The notes: generated from the sequence alone by a model not told the origin. Positions 43,681-55,544 are shown, counted from the stretch's first letter. The stretch: 64,000 nucleotides of DNA from Isoetes taiwanensis (GCA_021234155.1 JAJEKV010000572.1:1-64000), one strand, 5' to 3'. Numbers and translations are program-made.

Positions 43681-45347
43681 GTGCCAAACAAATGCATATC
43701 TAGGTCATCAAAAATGTTATGAATGCCCACAATTTCTCTAATACAATGATTGAAGGAGATAAATTTACATGGGCAATTATGATTGGCAGCCCATGCAATA
43801 TAAGAATTGCAAAGAAGATATTGGCCTTCCTGACCATATGCAACAGTTGACCTGCTGGTAGATGATGCCACTTATGTAAATGTTTTGGGGGAATGCTCTC
43901 AGTCTGAATAGACTCCATAATGAGGTAAATTCGTTCATGCATACCTTGTGCCTAACTAGCTTTTGCATTGTATAGAGTAATGTAGAGGTTGTTGCAACAG
44001 AGTCCATGTGCATGCTATATAATCTTACTCATAAGGTGGATTTTGCATGTCAGCATGCCATTTTTTTTTGGCATATGTAGATTCTTAGCATGCATGCATT
44101 TATATCAACCTGCATGAGAAATATACATGAATAATATAGGCGTTATATCTTTTGCAATGATGGGCCTCATGTAATTGTTTTTCCAAGTATAGATGTTGGT
44201 AGGTTGCATCTTTTTGCTGCATTCTTGCTTTGAAGCTCTTAGTTGCCAGTTGGTTCCATTGTTTAAATATGCTCCAGCCCAAAGACGAAGATGCTCTAAA
44301 TGTTTTATCTCCAAAGGTATGACATTCATGGATGACTTCAAAGGTCTTGATCTATATAGAAAAACTGGAAGATGCATTTATTTGTTGTAGATTGACATCA
44401 GAAACTTGAACTTACTACTTCTGGATAGAAATGATCTTCTCAAGTAGTAGATTTGCAATGATATCACGCTTCAAATTTGGAGCTAGTATAAAGCAAGAAC
44501 AACTTAAGATGAGCAACTTACATCTTCACAAGCAACCACCTCATCTAGCGATGCTTTAGGGGTATGGTCTACGCTCTCATAGATTGAAAATCAAATCCTC
44601 CTGGAACACCCTGTTATTGTGCTACATATTCATTAAAGCAAAATCTGACCTGAGAAATTTCGCCTTCTAATCCAGTTGTATTCCTTTGTTCTCTTGAAAT
44701 GTAGCCTTGCGCCCATATTTGCTCGGTTGTAAATTTTGGGGGCAATTGACCTTACTCTTCAACATTTTGATCTTGAATTGCTATTCGCTTCTGGCTACTA
44801 TTGTAGCATATTTTTTTCTTTCCTACATCTAAAGATATACCCCAGACTGCTTCTTAGCACCACAGATTAGGGCTTGGAAGTAGCATATCATGTGTTTTCA
44901 CAAGAGGTCTAGGGTCATGCCATCAGTCATGATTCACGAATCCTAACATTGCTGCACCATCCACTTTCGTTCACCCAAAGTTTTTTTCCAATTTTTTATA
45001 AAAAAATTGCATCATGGTTGAAACACGACATACCCTATACCCCATGTATTTCTCTCTAACCATCTATTTTCCACAAATTAATAAGGAGCTATAACATTAC
45101 TACCATTACTTGCCACAATTACTTGCCACAATGCCACGGTTCTATGAGAACCGACATTCTTGGATGGGGACGCCTCACCTCACATCTCCTATTTATTCTA
45201 CCTCTTCTTCCATGTTCATTTATCAGCGTTCTCTTGAGCTAGTTTTCTACTCCTTTGTCCTCTCAATTTCCCAAACCATTCTGCTAGTTTGTTCTACCAT
45301 ATCTTACCCTACTTCTTCATCCCTTATCCTTCTGCTAGTTTCTTCGT
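43681..45347. other. no gene recognised
   Basis: About 1.7 kb of AT-rich sequence. Minus-strand frames near 43700-44380 show no family features. A T run lies near 44061. Confidence 0.45.
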
Positions 45348-46193
45348 GTGATGCCCTACCGAACCTTAGCCTTGTTCTTCATCCCTTACCCTGTGGGGTT
45401 TTGTCTCTGGGTGATTCCTTTTGGCTCCTTGTGTCCTAGCGCCATCAGAACTCTGGCCAGACCGATAGAGTCGAATCATTGGAAAGGGAAATTACTTGGG
45501 ATGCCTTCTAGTTTGAGCGTGACCCCTTCAGTTGTCGATGGTTCTCGCTCAGTTACCCGAGGCTTGTTTGCAAGAGTGTCGGCATGGCTTTCAAAACCGA
45601 AGCGATTTTTCCAGATAAGTGCTATGAACTGCGTTTTTCTTCTGTATTTTCTCTTTCATGCCCTTTTTCATGTTTGGGGCTTGGGTTCTTCTGTGTTCCA
45701 GGATGCCTTAACCCTAATTGCTTTAGCTATACCTTTTTCCATGATTTGGGTTCTGGATTATATGCTCACGATGCCTATTTCAATTCCAGCCCTTTTCTTC
45801 GCTAGACGCAATCTGCTCTACATGGAAGGGTATGTTGGATTGTATTCGGTGCTCCAAACTTTCTCTCTGCTTGCTCTTTGGATTTTCATTTCTGAGAAGG
45901 GGGTTCTTGCAGGTATGATAACCAAGAATACACGAGGAGCAAGGCTCCTTGAACCGGCTCTGGGGAATCATAAAGGCAACTCCAATTGGGCAGATAATGA
46001 TACAGATACAATAGATGACGTGGAGATGCTAGAGAACCCATTTGCTCTACTAGGTAAGAAAAATAAGCTGGATGCAAATATGAGTCCAGATAACTCAGGT
46101 GAGATGAAAAGGAAGAAAGCTTCGACCTCTTCCTTTAGCAACTCCGCTGATGACAATGGTATAGTTGGCCGTCCCACAACTTTCAACTTATGA
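45348..46193 (+). CDS. ORF upstream of and overlapping LINE ORF2; membrane-like N-part, ORF1-like tail
   Basis: 281 residues. Residues ~90-190 contain three or four hydrophobic segments (NCVFLLYFLFHALFHVW, LTLIALAIPFSMIWVLDYML, and VLQTFSLLALWIFI near the end). After residue ~190 the sequence turns polar (DNDTDTIDDVEM) and carries NPFALLG, of the type that closes plant L1 ORF1 proteins. The TGA stop overlaps the ATG of ORF2 as ATGA, which is the expected position of an L1 ORF1. The membrane-like part is not a known ORF1 domain. It may be flanking sequence read into the frame: a TTCTTGCAG/GT lies at the polar/hydrophobic junction. The start at 45348 is only the first ATG. Confidence 0.45.
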   Translation: MMPYRTLALFFIPYPVGFCLWVIPFGSLCPSAIRTLARPIESNHWKGKLLGMPSSLSVTPSVVDGSRSVTRGLFARVSAWLSKPKRFFQISAMNCVFLLYFLFHALFHVWGLGSSVFQDALTLIALAIPFSMIWVLDYMLTMPISIPALFFARRNLLYMEGYVGLYSVLQTFSLLALWIFISEKGVLAGMITKNTRGARLLEPALGNHKGNSNWADNDTDTIDDVEMLENPFALLGKKNKLDANMSPDNSGEMKRKKASTSSFSNSADDNGIVGRPTTFNL

Positions 46194-49100
46194 TTATTGT
46201 CTCATGGAATTTGCATGGCATCAAGGGTGTTCTTAAGCGTGGTCAAATGTTAGCAGCTATTAAGTCTATGAAGGCGGATGTCATCCTTCTACAGGAGCAT
46301 AGACTTCCAGACTTTGAGGCCAGGTCCATTGGCAGTTGGATTGGAGGTAATTACTCCTCCTTTAGTTGTGCGGCTGAAGGAACTAAAGGAGGCACCTGTA
46401 TCTTATGGAAGGGACAAGTCCAAAAGTATCAATATGCAGGGGGAAGTGGTAGATGGCAGGGTGTAATTTTTAAAACAAATAATTGTATGTGGGGGCTCAT
46501 CAACATTTATGCCTCTAATAAACTGCGAAAAAGGCAGCTATGTGGAGAGAGATTGAGCTACGGATAACTCATCGGGGTTGTGGAGTTGGCGGATCCTTGG
46601 AGGGATCCGAATATGCAGATGTATGGGATCAAAAATTGGGCTGCACGAGGAATTTGCTACAAGAGGAAGAAGTTCGTGGAACTCACTTTTAAGCGGCGTT
46701 GGCTTCTCCTAATTCCTCCATCTATTTTGCATTTTCCCGGTCTAATAAGCGAAGGGGCATGACCAGTATATTGCTTACTAGACAGGTTCTACATGGCTAA
46801 TAGGGACAGCCTCCTTCATGGGCCGGATGTTATGTTGAAGGAGAGCTTGCTTTCTCGCATTCAGACCATGTGCCACAAAAGCTAGTGTTGGAGAGTATCC
46901 CTACTAAAAGAAGAGGAGGGAATGTGCCTTTCAAGTTTAATACCTCCCTACTAGGGAAGGAGGCATTCTGCAGACCCTTTAGGACTTTCCTGGCTTCTCT
47001 AACTAATACGGAATGACTCCCTTCCATGAAGGCTTGGGTTAAAAAGATCAGCCTTATGAAGATGTGGATCAAGAAATGGGGCAAGGAGAAGTGCTTGAAA
47101 TTCAAGAAAGAAAAAAATGTCGTGTTTAACCTTCTAAGGGCAGTCAAGCAGGATCTGTTACTTGATCCCCATAACAGAGACAAGCAATCCTTAGAGGAGG
47201 AACTGGAAACAAAAGCCAAAGCTATTGAGGAGGAGGAAGCCAGGGGGGCTGCGGCGGTTCGTTCTAAAACAAAGTGGTACGCAGAGTCAAACCATGAAAA
47301 CTCTAAGTGCTTCTTTAGAATGGCAGGGGCCAGATTAGCAGAGAACAGTATCACTTCAATTAAGGATAACTGTCAAAATATACTTACTGATCCCGGGCTA
47401 TCAAGGCATTTATTCGGGACAGCTTTCAGGCTCAATTCAAAGCAGACAATCTCCCATCTTCTTATCAATCCCAAATCTCTCTTTGGTTGGCCCAGATTGA
47501 TTGGGCACATGAGATTACTGCAGATGACAACCAAACTTTACTGCGTCGGCCGGGCGAAGAGGAGATATTTAAAGTACTATGCTCTCTGGCCTCTGGTAAG
47601 TCCCCAGGCCCTGATGGCTTTCCTCCTGAATTCTTTGTGGAGTTTTGGGACGCTCTTGGACTAGACTTTGTGGAGGCTGTTTGGGGGGCTTGGTCTTCTT
47701 GCTCATTACATCCAACTCTAGCGGCAGGATTCATCACCATGGTCCCAAAAGTCTCTAGACCTCTATCACTTGGGGAGTGGCGTCCCATTGCACTAACAAA
47801 TGTCTTATATAAGGTAATCATGAAGGGCATTGCCAACCGTCTTAAGCCTATCTTAAACAGGGTTATTGGATGGGAGCAATCAGCTTTTCTGCCAGGTAGA
47901 TACATTCTGGACAATTACCTAGCGGCTAGAGAAGGAATGCATTGGTGCAGATCTACACGGCAAAGTTGTGTACTTATTAAGATGGATTTTAGAAAGGCCT
48001 ATGACTCCCTTAGGTGGGATTTCCTGCGAGAAGTGATGAGCCACATGGGATTCAATAAGCAGTTCATCGACATCTCAATGGGAATGAACAAATTTGCCTC
48101 TGCATCTGTCTTGGTTAATGGTGAACCTTCTAGTCTCTTTGATCTCAGGAAGGGTATTAGGCAGGGCTGCCCGCTTGCCCCATACCTTTTTTTAATTATG
48201 GCCAACCTTCTCACAAGGATGGTTAATCTCAAAGTATTGGAAGGGGGCATCAATGGGCTGGTTTTACCGAATCAAGCCGAAAAACTCACAATCATGCAAT
48301 ATGCGGATGACACCTTTATGTTCCTCAGGTATGACGATGGCAGCTTTCATTCCTTTCGTGAGATATTGATTGCTTTTGAGGTTATATCAGGCACAGGGCT
48401 AAATGCCACCAAATGTACCGTTTTATGGGCTTTAGAGGGAGATATTGACCCTCGTGCTAATGGATTGGGCTTCCCAGTCGTGGCTGCAGGGGAAACAATT
48501 AAGCTATTGGGTTTGCCCCTCTGTCTTAGATAATATGAAGGGTCTTTGGGCTCCTATTTTAGACAAACTTAGAAAAAAGGTTGGGTTATGGTCCTCTAAA
48601 GGATTATCTGTAGCAGGAAGAGTAACAATTGCTAATGCTATTCTGGCCAACTCTCACATATATTCCTCGTCAGTGTTGGTAGCCCAGAAAGGAATATATA
48701 ATCAAATACAGGTTATCATTAGAAAGTTCATTTGGGGGGGTATGGCTAACGTTGCTTGGTTCGAGCTATGTAGGGATAAAAGGGATGGAGGGATTGGATG
48801 TAAGGACCCTTTCACGCAGGCTCAAGCTTTGGCGGCCAGATTTGTATGGCGAGTTTTACAAGGGGGTACATCTCTCCCGCCTCGGCATTTGTTAAAGCTT
48901 GGTTTGATCTGTGCAAGATTCAAGGTAAACCATCTCTTCCTAGGGATGAACTAGGAGCCTCTTTTTGTAACTTTAAGGTGGCCCCTGACACTTCCCCAGT
49001 TATGAGGCGTATTCTTCATGCTTGGAGGGAGGTGCAAACAGTATGCTCCCCCATGACTATACCTCGAGAGGCTGGGAAAGCCAGTATATTCTGGAACATT

Positions 49101-50012
49101 CATGTATGGGAAGAGAATGGACGTCCCTTGGCATTAGTTCATCCTCGCATCTTTAAGAAATGGCGAGACCATGGGATCTTAAAATTGCAGCATCTTTGGG
49201 AAAATGATAGATGGATCTCTTGGATTGAATTTAGACTCAAAGTGCAAAGAGCAGGGGAGGGTGATAGAAAGATACTACGAAAAATTCTAGGTAATGTTAA
49301 GCTTCTCTCAGGGGCTACTGGTCCTGAGGAAAAGTGGTCATGTGCAGGTAAGGAGACATACAATGTTGCAAGTATATATCGGGCCCTTTGTGATGACTCT
49401 CCTCTTAAAGCAGAGGCTAGGCTTCAAGTGAATGGATCAGCGGCTAAGCTCCTTTTAGCAAACTCCTGGAAAACCTTATGCTCTAGGAGAATACAATTTT
49501 TTAGATGGGAGGCTCTCCAAGGAGGTCTCAACACTAAAGTGAAGCTGGTCCATAGAGGAATTGTGTCTACAGACCTATGTCCTCTTGGGTGCCAGGCTAG
49601 CGAATCTCTTTCACATCTCTTCTTCTGTCCAAAAATTATTGAATTTTGGTATTGGGTATGCCCTATTATGAGACTGCATATGCATCAACTTGGATGGCCG
49701 AATGTTGTTATGATCTTGGACAGAGATTGTATTGATGCTTCCCTGGTTAGCGTGGCTCTCTGGATTATATGGAGACATCGGTGCGATGTCACTTTGGGGG
49801 GGCAATCCATCTCTATTGAGAAACTTAAGAGTCTTTTCAATAAGGAAGTTGCTTTAATGGCATTGTCCCACCATAGGAAGATGGGGATGAGTTACAATAA
49901 GGGATTGGATAGAATTGGTAAGATTGAAGGATTTTATAACTACTTTAAGTGCCATTGGATGAGCTCTGAGGACCTAGACTTTCATGATAGGTCTAATGGT
50001 GGAACAATCTGA
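46190..50012 (+). pseudogene. L1 ORF2: endonuclease, reverse transcriptase, zf-RVT
   Basis: The endonuclease starts at 46190 (IIVSWNLHGIKG, VILLQEHRLPD) and breaks at 46567. The rest of the domain to about 47025 is mostly deleted or scrambled. 47026-47354 holds the linker before reverse transcriptase. The reverse transcriptase at 47487-48533 is intact through its motifs: GKSPGPDGFPPEFF, LTNVLYKVI, SAFLPGRYI, IKMDFRKAYDSL, IRQGCPLAP and YADD. A frameshift near 48500 leads to 48445-48954 (LSVAGRVTIANAILA). Another near 48900 leads to 48846-50012, which ends with the zf-RVT zinc-binding region (CPLGCQASESLSHLFFC). These are standard L1 features. Confidence 0.92.
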
Positions 50013-50213
50013 GTTTAGTGGAGAAAGCAATCTGAGTAACTGACCAGATAAGGTCTCTCTACCATTATGTTGTTGTGGAATAGGACTTCCCTTAGTACAC
50101 ACATCATTGATGCATAGAGAACCCATATAATAGCCCTAATGCTTCCTATTTGTCCCACTGGGGACTCTCTGTATCTTTATTATTATTATTAATAACAAAA
50201 AAACACACTCTTA

Positions 50214-50244
<31 letters not shown>

Positions 50245-50246
50245 AA
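50013..50246 (+). terminator. LINE 3' UTR and poly(A)
   Basis: Includes a (TTA)n-like stretch near 50179-50192 and 28 consecutive A at 50219-50246, marking the RNA 3' end copied at insertion. Confidence 0.85.
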
Positions 50247-50247
50247 G

Positions 50248-50985
50248 ATTACAACTTGTCAATTCAACCGTCTACACCAGCTCAAATCGATCATGCTTAC
50301 ATCTTAGATTTATTAGCAGAGATCCGGCCGCATAGGCGGGCCGATCTCAGGATGTTTCGAACCGAATAATCGACATGTAATTTAAAGTTGATTTGCCTCC
50401 AATCTATTCAACCCTTTAATATATATATGCTTAAATTGGCACCTCTTCTTATTAAGCATTTCTATGAACCAATATCCAAGTAATATTCAATGACCTAGGT
50501 CAAATGCAAATTCAACACACTATCTCCTGCATTTGCATATCATGTAAATATCATGTAAATAGGCACTAGCATCTTCCCTTGTGAACTAACATATAACATG
50601 ATCATTTCAACAATTCCCCCTTCATGTTATATCTGTATGCTGTATAAGTTTTCTGAGTTCTATAAATCTTCTTTCTGCCAGAACTTTTGTCAATATGTCT
50701 GCAAGCTGTACTGAAGTGTTTACATATGTCAACCTTGCTATGACCTTGCCTACTACTTCTCTGATAAAATGTAATTCTAGCTCAATGTGTTTTGATCTTT
50801 CATGCAACACAGGGTCTTTTGACATTGCTATGCAGCTTGTACTATCACAGTATAGTTCAGTGGCCTGTGGTTGTGAAAAACCAAGTTCTATGAGTAACCT
50901 TCTTTCCCAAATAACTTCTTTTACACAAATGGATTGGCTTTACTGTTGCAAACATGTCCTTTAATAATGTCCAGCTGCATCTAGA
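50248..50985 (-). mobile_element. 3' end of a Copia element (RNase H and partial 3' LTR)
   Basis: On the minus strand: RNase H, a polypurine tract (revcomp of TTCCCCCTT, about 50614-50622), then an LTR starting TGTTGAAATGATCATG at 50612. The LTR matches 24385-24737 of the + strand element and stops at the LINE poly(A). The remaining ~145 bp of LTR are missing. Confidence 0.92.
50622..50960 (-). pseudogene. Copia RNase H C-terminal fragment
   Basis: In one minus-strand frame: EVIWERRLLIELGF, ELYCDSTSCIAMS, then HERSKHIELELHFIRE and QLADILTKVLAERRF before the stop at 50622. This is the standard C-terminus of Copia polyproteins, including the Asp of the CD(N/S)xS motif. It is exactly the part missing from the element at 24-29 kb, so the two fragments complement each other in coverage of the family. 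Confidence 0.9.
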
Positions 50986-51404
50986 AGGCAATAAGAAAAA
51001 TCGGTAAGTTTTTATGACTTATGAGTTGTTGATCAAAAGGGAACTTTCCAGCATAAACCCATATAGTGACTTACATTCATAACTCTCTTTTAGTTTTCAG
51101 AGACATGTTCTGAAGGGCGACTTAACTATCAAAACTAAGTTTGTGAAGAACGAAAAATCTAGTCAACATGGACAAATTACCAGTCCTCCAGCACCTTTGT
51201 TGATAGATTCCTCTCGAACACAGGTCTTCATATGCCTCTTAAAGCCTAAAAAGCACTCTAGCTCCCAACCATGACATATTCCATGTTCTGGGCAAGGTAT
51301 GTAGTCGCCTATGCAGAGATCAATTTATGTCTATGTAAGATACCAAATCATTAAGACACTAAAGTTTTGAGCACTATATCTATAAATTTTCACGTACCAG
51401 TTCT
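50986..51404. other. no gene recognised
   Basis: AT-rich spacer without coding match. Confidence 0.45.
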
Positions 51405-51788
51405 TCATACTCCACTGGAAAAGGGCTGGTTTTGCCCCCGATACGAGCTTATCAGTGTAAAAGACAAGGCAGCCACTATGGCCGCTGTTGCAAGTATGGT
51501 GGCGGTTTGAAACACTTCAGCCTTCAGACTCAGCCTAAGTTGCTCCTTATTTGGCTTAATCAGGGATAGGTGCTCCATGATACTGCTATGCCTAAGTTTT
51601 AAAAAAAAAAACATGTTGTGGCTCAAAGAATCCACCTTCCATCTATCACGATTTGAGGAGGACGAAGTTCCCCCAACTTCGCTAGCTCTACGCGACACTA
51701 GGAAGCGGAGGTCGCATCTCCACCGTCCACCTAGACTCCCATTAAATCCACACCATCTACCTGTCCTCAGGTGTCCCTCAAATCCCAA
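51405..51788 (-). CDS. hypothetical small membrane protein
   Basis: 127 residues. The first ~55 residues are Gly/Arg/Ser-rich and may be 5' UTR translation. From a later in-frame Met (MEHLSLIKPNKEQ) a ~57-residue tail follows with one clear membrane helix (ATILATAAIVAALSFTLI) and a short polar end. A tail-anchored or single-pass protein would fit. I do not recognise a family. The frame is open, but an A run (51601-51610) interrupts the central part as a Phe run. Confidence 0.3.
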   Translation of the reverse strand: MGFEGHLRTGRWCGFNGSLGGRWRCDLRFLVSRRASEVGGTSSSSNRDRWKVDSLSHNMFFFLKLRHSSIMEHLSLIKPNKEQLRLSLKAEVFQTATILATAAIVAALSFTLISSYRGQNQPFSSGV

Positions 51789-53019
51789 AAGTCCACAGCT
51801 GTATACAAAGAATATGCTACAATATTCTTAAATCGTGGACCTCTATCAGTCCCTCCCCACACCCCTAAGGATTGCCCTAGGGGCAACCCAAAAATTACAA
51901 AATGAATTATGTATGTTCAGATAATATAACTAGCCCATACTTCCAAAAGCTTCAATCCTGGCCATCTATTTTGATCTCAACAGCTCACAAAACCACTTGG
52001 GGCGGAACAGCGAAGATCTTCGAAGAAAGATGATGAACTCTGGCGCACGGATTTCGATGATGGTAATGCTGAAGGGAGATATTACACACTTTCTGATTGC
52101 TGGACATTGGAGGATCACTCTCGGATTATACACTTGCTCAATCAATTCCCCGCTCTTTAGTGAGCAAATCAAAGCTGGTTGAGGTAAGCTTTCAATGATT
52201 CCCAGACTTCTGTATAATCTTATAAGATCTTCTTACAAATCTTATCCTACGATGTATCTCTTACAATCGTACATAGAACGGAACAGTTTTAGGGACGACA
52301 AGCCTTATGCAACGAGTATGGCTACCTCATTTGCACGGCAGAGAACGGAATGGCAATTTAAAAAAACCACTTGAAATGATCAGAAACATGGAAATTTGTC
52401 AAAATAAGACCTCTAAAACATGACAGACATAAAAGACTACCTGTTCTTTATTACAGTATTTCTGAATGGGACCAAATTCGTCTTTCTTGCATTCCAGATC
52501 AAGAAACTTAGATCAAGAAACTTCTGCTATAATACATCCATATAGCGAGAGCATCTCTTAGAGATGTTGAAACTAATTCATGAAGTAATAGTTCAGAGGA
52601 AGGGATCTGTGCAGCAAAAATATCATCTCCGACTTTAGTTACAAATTCCTGAAATCTTGCTGCAATCTTGCTGAAATCTTGCTGCAGAGCCGAGCAGAAC
52701 CGAAAAATCCTTTATGCAGGTCTGATTTCCTTTGCATGTCTTATGGGGCAGAACGCAGTTCAGAATGCCATTCTTGCAGTTCAGAACGGCGTTCTTGTAT
52801 GTCTTCATGTGCGTTTTTCTGATTCAAATCCTTGTTAAATGTAGCGTAGATTCCTGCTGATCCTGATTTCCAAAACATCATATAATCCTATAATGGCCAA
52901 ACGAGATCCGAAATAACCACTTCCCAGAGTAGATCTAGTACCGGCATCCCTTAAGTTATTATAATGTCTTGTGCATTGTCTTCCCATTTAAAGCATTTGT
53001 GTGTTTTTCTTTGCTCCAG
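51789..53019. other. no gene recognised; probable intron at right end
   Basis: Contains short repeats of CTTGCTG(A/C)AATC near 52655-52690. The last bases (TTTTTCTTTGCTCCAG, to 53019) form a good splice acceptor for the exon that follows. Confidence 0.4.
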
Positions 53020-53526
53020 CTTCAGGGCGGAAATACAGAATTGAAACGATTGTGGCCCGGAAGTGAAAATGTGAAGGAGAGTCCCGATGTTATGGAGTTG
53101 ATTCGTTTTTTTCTGATATGTGAGGAAGAATGGAAGGATCGTTGGATTCAAGAACTATGTGCAATCGATCACTCCAATTTTGCACAATATATATATGATC
53201 CAGAGATGTTTTACCAGGCTTTCAGCCACGGTCCAACCTGGGCTCTTGTACAAAAGTGGTTCAGGAGGAATCTTGGTCTTTATCCACACCTATACCATAC
53301 ATGTTTGAAGAACGGTATCCTTCTTTATAGTGAAGACTTCACTGCGGCTCCTACAACAGAAGATATAGGATTGGAGAATATTTTTGCATTGGATGTTGAT
53401 GAAGGGGAGGTGTCTTTTACCTGTCACCATTTGATTTGCCCCGATCTACGTTTCAAACTAGGGGCCATTCCTCAAAATTATCTGCAGATGGTCAGGGCAA
53501 AGATAGAACAACCATTTTTATTTTGA
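53020..53526 (+). CDS. unidentified protein, terminal exon
   Basis: After the pyrimidine-rich acceptor ending CTCCAG at 53019, 168 codons stay open to TGA at 53526. The sequence looks like a real, soluble, tryptophan-rich domain: ELIRFFLICEEEWKDRWIQE, PTWALVQKWFRRNLGLYPHL, LLYSEDFTAAPTTEDIGLEN and FTCHHLICPDLRFKLG. Composition and the lack of stops over 500 bp in AT-rich DNA support coding. I do not recognise the family. No upstream exon was identified within the window, so either the 5' part is distant or this is a remnant. A tandem duplication covers the stop codon. Confidence 0.55.
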   Translation, partial: LQGGNTELKRLWPGSENVKESPDVMELIRFFLICEEEWKDRWIQELCAIDHSNFAQYIYDPEMFYQAFSHGPTWALVQKWFRRNLGLYPHLYHTCLKNGILLYSEDFTAAPTTEDIGLENIFALDVDEGEVSFTCHHLICPDLRFKLGAIPQNYLQMVRAKIEQPFLF

Positions 53527-53568
53527 AACCAAGAGTAGAACAACCATTTTTATTTCGAAACCAAGAGT
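53501..53568. repeat. ~33-bp tandem duplication at the stop codon
   Basis: TAGAACAACCATTTTTATTT is followed by YGAAACCAAGAGT, and the unit is repeated at once. The stop TGA of the preceding exon lies in the first copy; the second copy has CGA at that place. Confidence 0.85.
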
Positions 53569-54199
53569 GCGGTCCTAGTTGCATCAGGTATTAATTTCGT
53601 TCAAACACATGGCTTCAGGGATTTGATGTGTTTTTTTTGGAAGTTAGTTTGGAGGTAAGGTAATGCATGCATATGCATGACATTTTGATTTGCTGCTCCC
53701 TCTCTCCGTTCTGTAAGACAAAATCATTTGCCACTCAGAGGCCTTTGTGTTTCCTTCGATGATGTTTCAGCTCACTCAAGAGCATTCAGAGCTCGTAAGT
53801 TACTTTCATTCATGTTATGTATTTGATGCTTCTGTTTATGAAGAAAGCTCCATCCCGCAATCTGGGACTGCGAAATTTCCTTTGTTTCTTACCATAGTTA
53901 TTTGACAGATCCCATCTTGATCTCTAATGTGAAACTGTTTATTAAACTATAAAAACTAGGAATTTTAATGGTAAACGCTTCTTAATTTCCACCAATTAGG
54001 TCCTCTTGAGACATAATGCAACGCCAACTTCCAAACTGTATCAAAAATTCGATGTTTTCTTCTTTTTGGGAAGAAGTTCAGATTAGTTCGACCTGTATCC
54101 TCTAATGTTCTTTAGAAATGTAAAAGAAATTCGCTCAAAAGAGAAAATAATTTTCATTCTATTATACAACACCGGTCGCTGCTGACATGGAGTGGAGAA
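53569..54199. other. no gene recognised
   Basis: AT-rich. Probably 3' flanks of the two convergent genes on either side. Confidence 0.4.
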
Positions 54200-55544
54200 T
54201 TACTCCCATTGAAATATCTGGCCGTTATCCAAGTACTTCAACAATGCCGTTTTTAATATATTCACAGTGATGGGCTTGTTTAGCAGCCCATCCATTCCAA
54301 TTTCATAAACTTTCTCCTTAGTTTTCTGATCTGCATTAGCTGTTAATGCAACTATTAGAGGTCTAACATTTCCATACCGTGCAAAAATTTCTGTGGCTGC
54401 TTGAAATCCATCCATCTGAAAGAAGATAGATGATATTTAAATAAGATAGCGAAAAAATCTTATGTTTGTATATGTATAGGATTGGCTAGATACTTCTCAT
54501 TTAAGTTGTTGCTTTTGTAAGATGTTAGTTGTTAACCATTTTAACAAACAGCACCTTTAAGCACTCAAAATTAGTGGGTGTAATTAATCCCAATTAACTT
54601 TATATTATGAAGGGAAGGAGGATCATGTCACCTCTGGCATTACCAGGTCGAGAAGGATGAGATTGAAAAAATTAATTCCCTGGCTGTGTAATGTGGCAAG
54701 ACAGCTTTCTCCAGAATCTACGACTGTCGAATTGCATCCAATAGTATCCAATAGCCGTTTTGTAACAATTCTATTAATTCCATTGTCATCCACAACCATG
54801 ACCTGTTCGTTAAATGAGTCAGTAAAAGAGTTACTCTCTTGTTAGCAGTTTGAATTACGGTGTGCATTATCGCAAATTAGCTTGCAAATCTACATTTATC
54901 ATTATATTCAGAATTATTTTAGATATTAGATCTTGGAAAAACTTTCTTTCTCTTACTTTTAATGATTTCAATTCGCCAGCTTGCATTACCCTTCTAGAAG
55001 TACTAGATTCTGCATTAGATTTTACTTCAAATTTTGCTTCCACTACAACTTCTGCACTTGAGACAGCAGGTTCTGTGCTAGATTCTGCAGTGGACACTAC
55101 TTCAGGTCTTGTAGCAGGTTGAACTCCAGGTTCTGCTTTTGTTTCCACTCTATTTTCTGCAGCACGATGGGCTTGGGGTTCTGCAGCAGATCCAGCTTTA
55201 GTTTCTTGTGTAGTATCTGGTCCAGATTTTGCAGATAATCTAACCCTATGTTCTTCTCCAGTTTCTGTTCTGAGTTGTACAACCGGTTCTACTTTAGGTT
55301 GCACATCTAATCTAGCTCCAGTTTCTGCTACAAAGTTTGCCACAGATTCTGGACCTCTCTGTTCTTCTCCAGTTTCTATTCTAAATTTTGCAAAAGGTTC
55401 TACTTTAGATTCTGCATCTAGTCCTGCTCCAGTTTTTGCACTTGGCTGTGCTCTGATTACTTCTTGGACTCCTGCACTAGGTTCTGCAACAGTTTGCACT
55501 CCTTTTTCAACAACAGTTTGTACTCCATTTTCAACCAATTCCAC
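54200..55544 (-). CDS. ethylene-receptor-like hybrid kinase, C-terminal receiver exons
   Basis: Minus-strand exons: 55544-54957, 54802-54632 and 54415-54200, joined by phase-0 GT-AG introns of 154 and 216 bp. The last two exons form a complete receiver domain: VMVVDDNG (acidic pair), LILLDLVMPEMDGF (phospho-acceptor Asp), RPLIVALTAN (Thr) and LLNKPI (Lys), most like ethylene receptors with receivers (ETR1/ETR2 type), where it passes signal after histidine phosphotransfer. The first exon is unusual: ~190 residues of E/A/V/P-rich degenerate repeats (AESKVEP, ETGEEQR, AETGARL) ending AGELKSLK before the receiver. Its frame opens at 55544. Similar sequence continues in another frame to 55663, so an indel is likely. 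No kinase or ethylene-binding exons are seen to the window end. Confidence 0.7.

Larger units (their letters stand above)
45910..50246 (+). mobile_element. L1-type LINE with 28-A poly(A), decayed
   Basis: ORF1 tail, overlapping ORF2 (endonuclease, reverse transcriptase, zf-RVT), a ~200-bp 3' UTR and a 28-base A run at 50219-50246. The 3' end directly abuts an opposite-strand Copia LTR at 50247/50248. The 5' end is not defined. No target-site duplication of the LTR sequence was found upstream. Confidence 0.9.
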
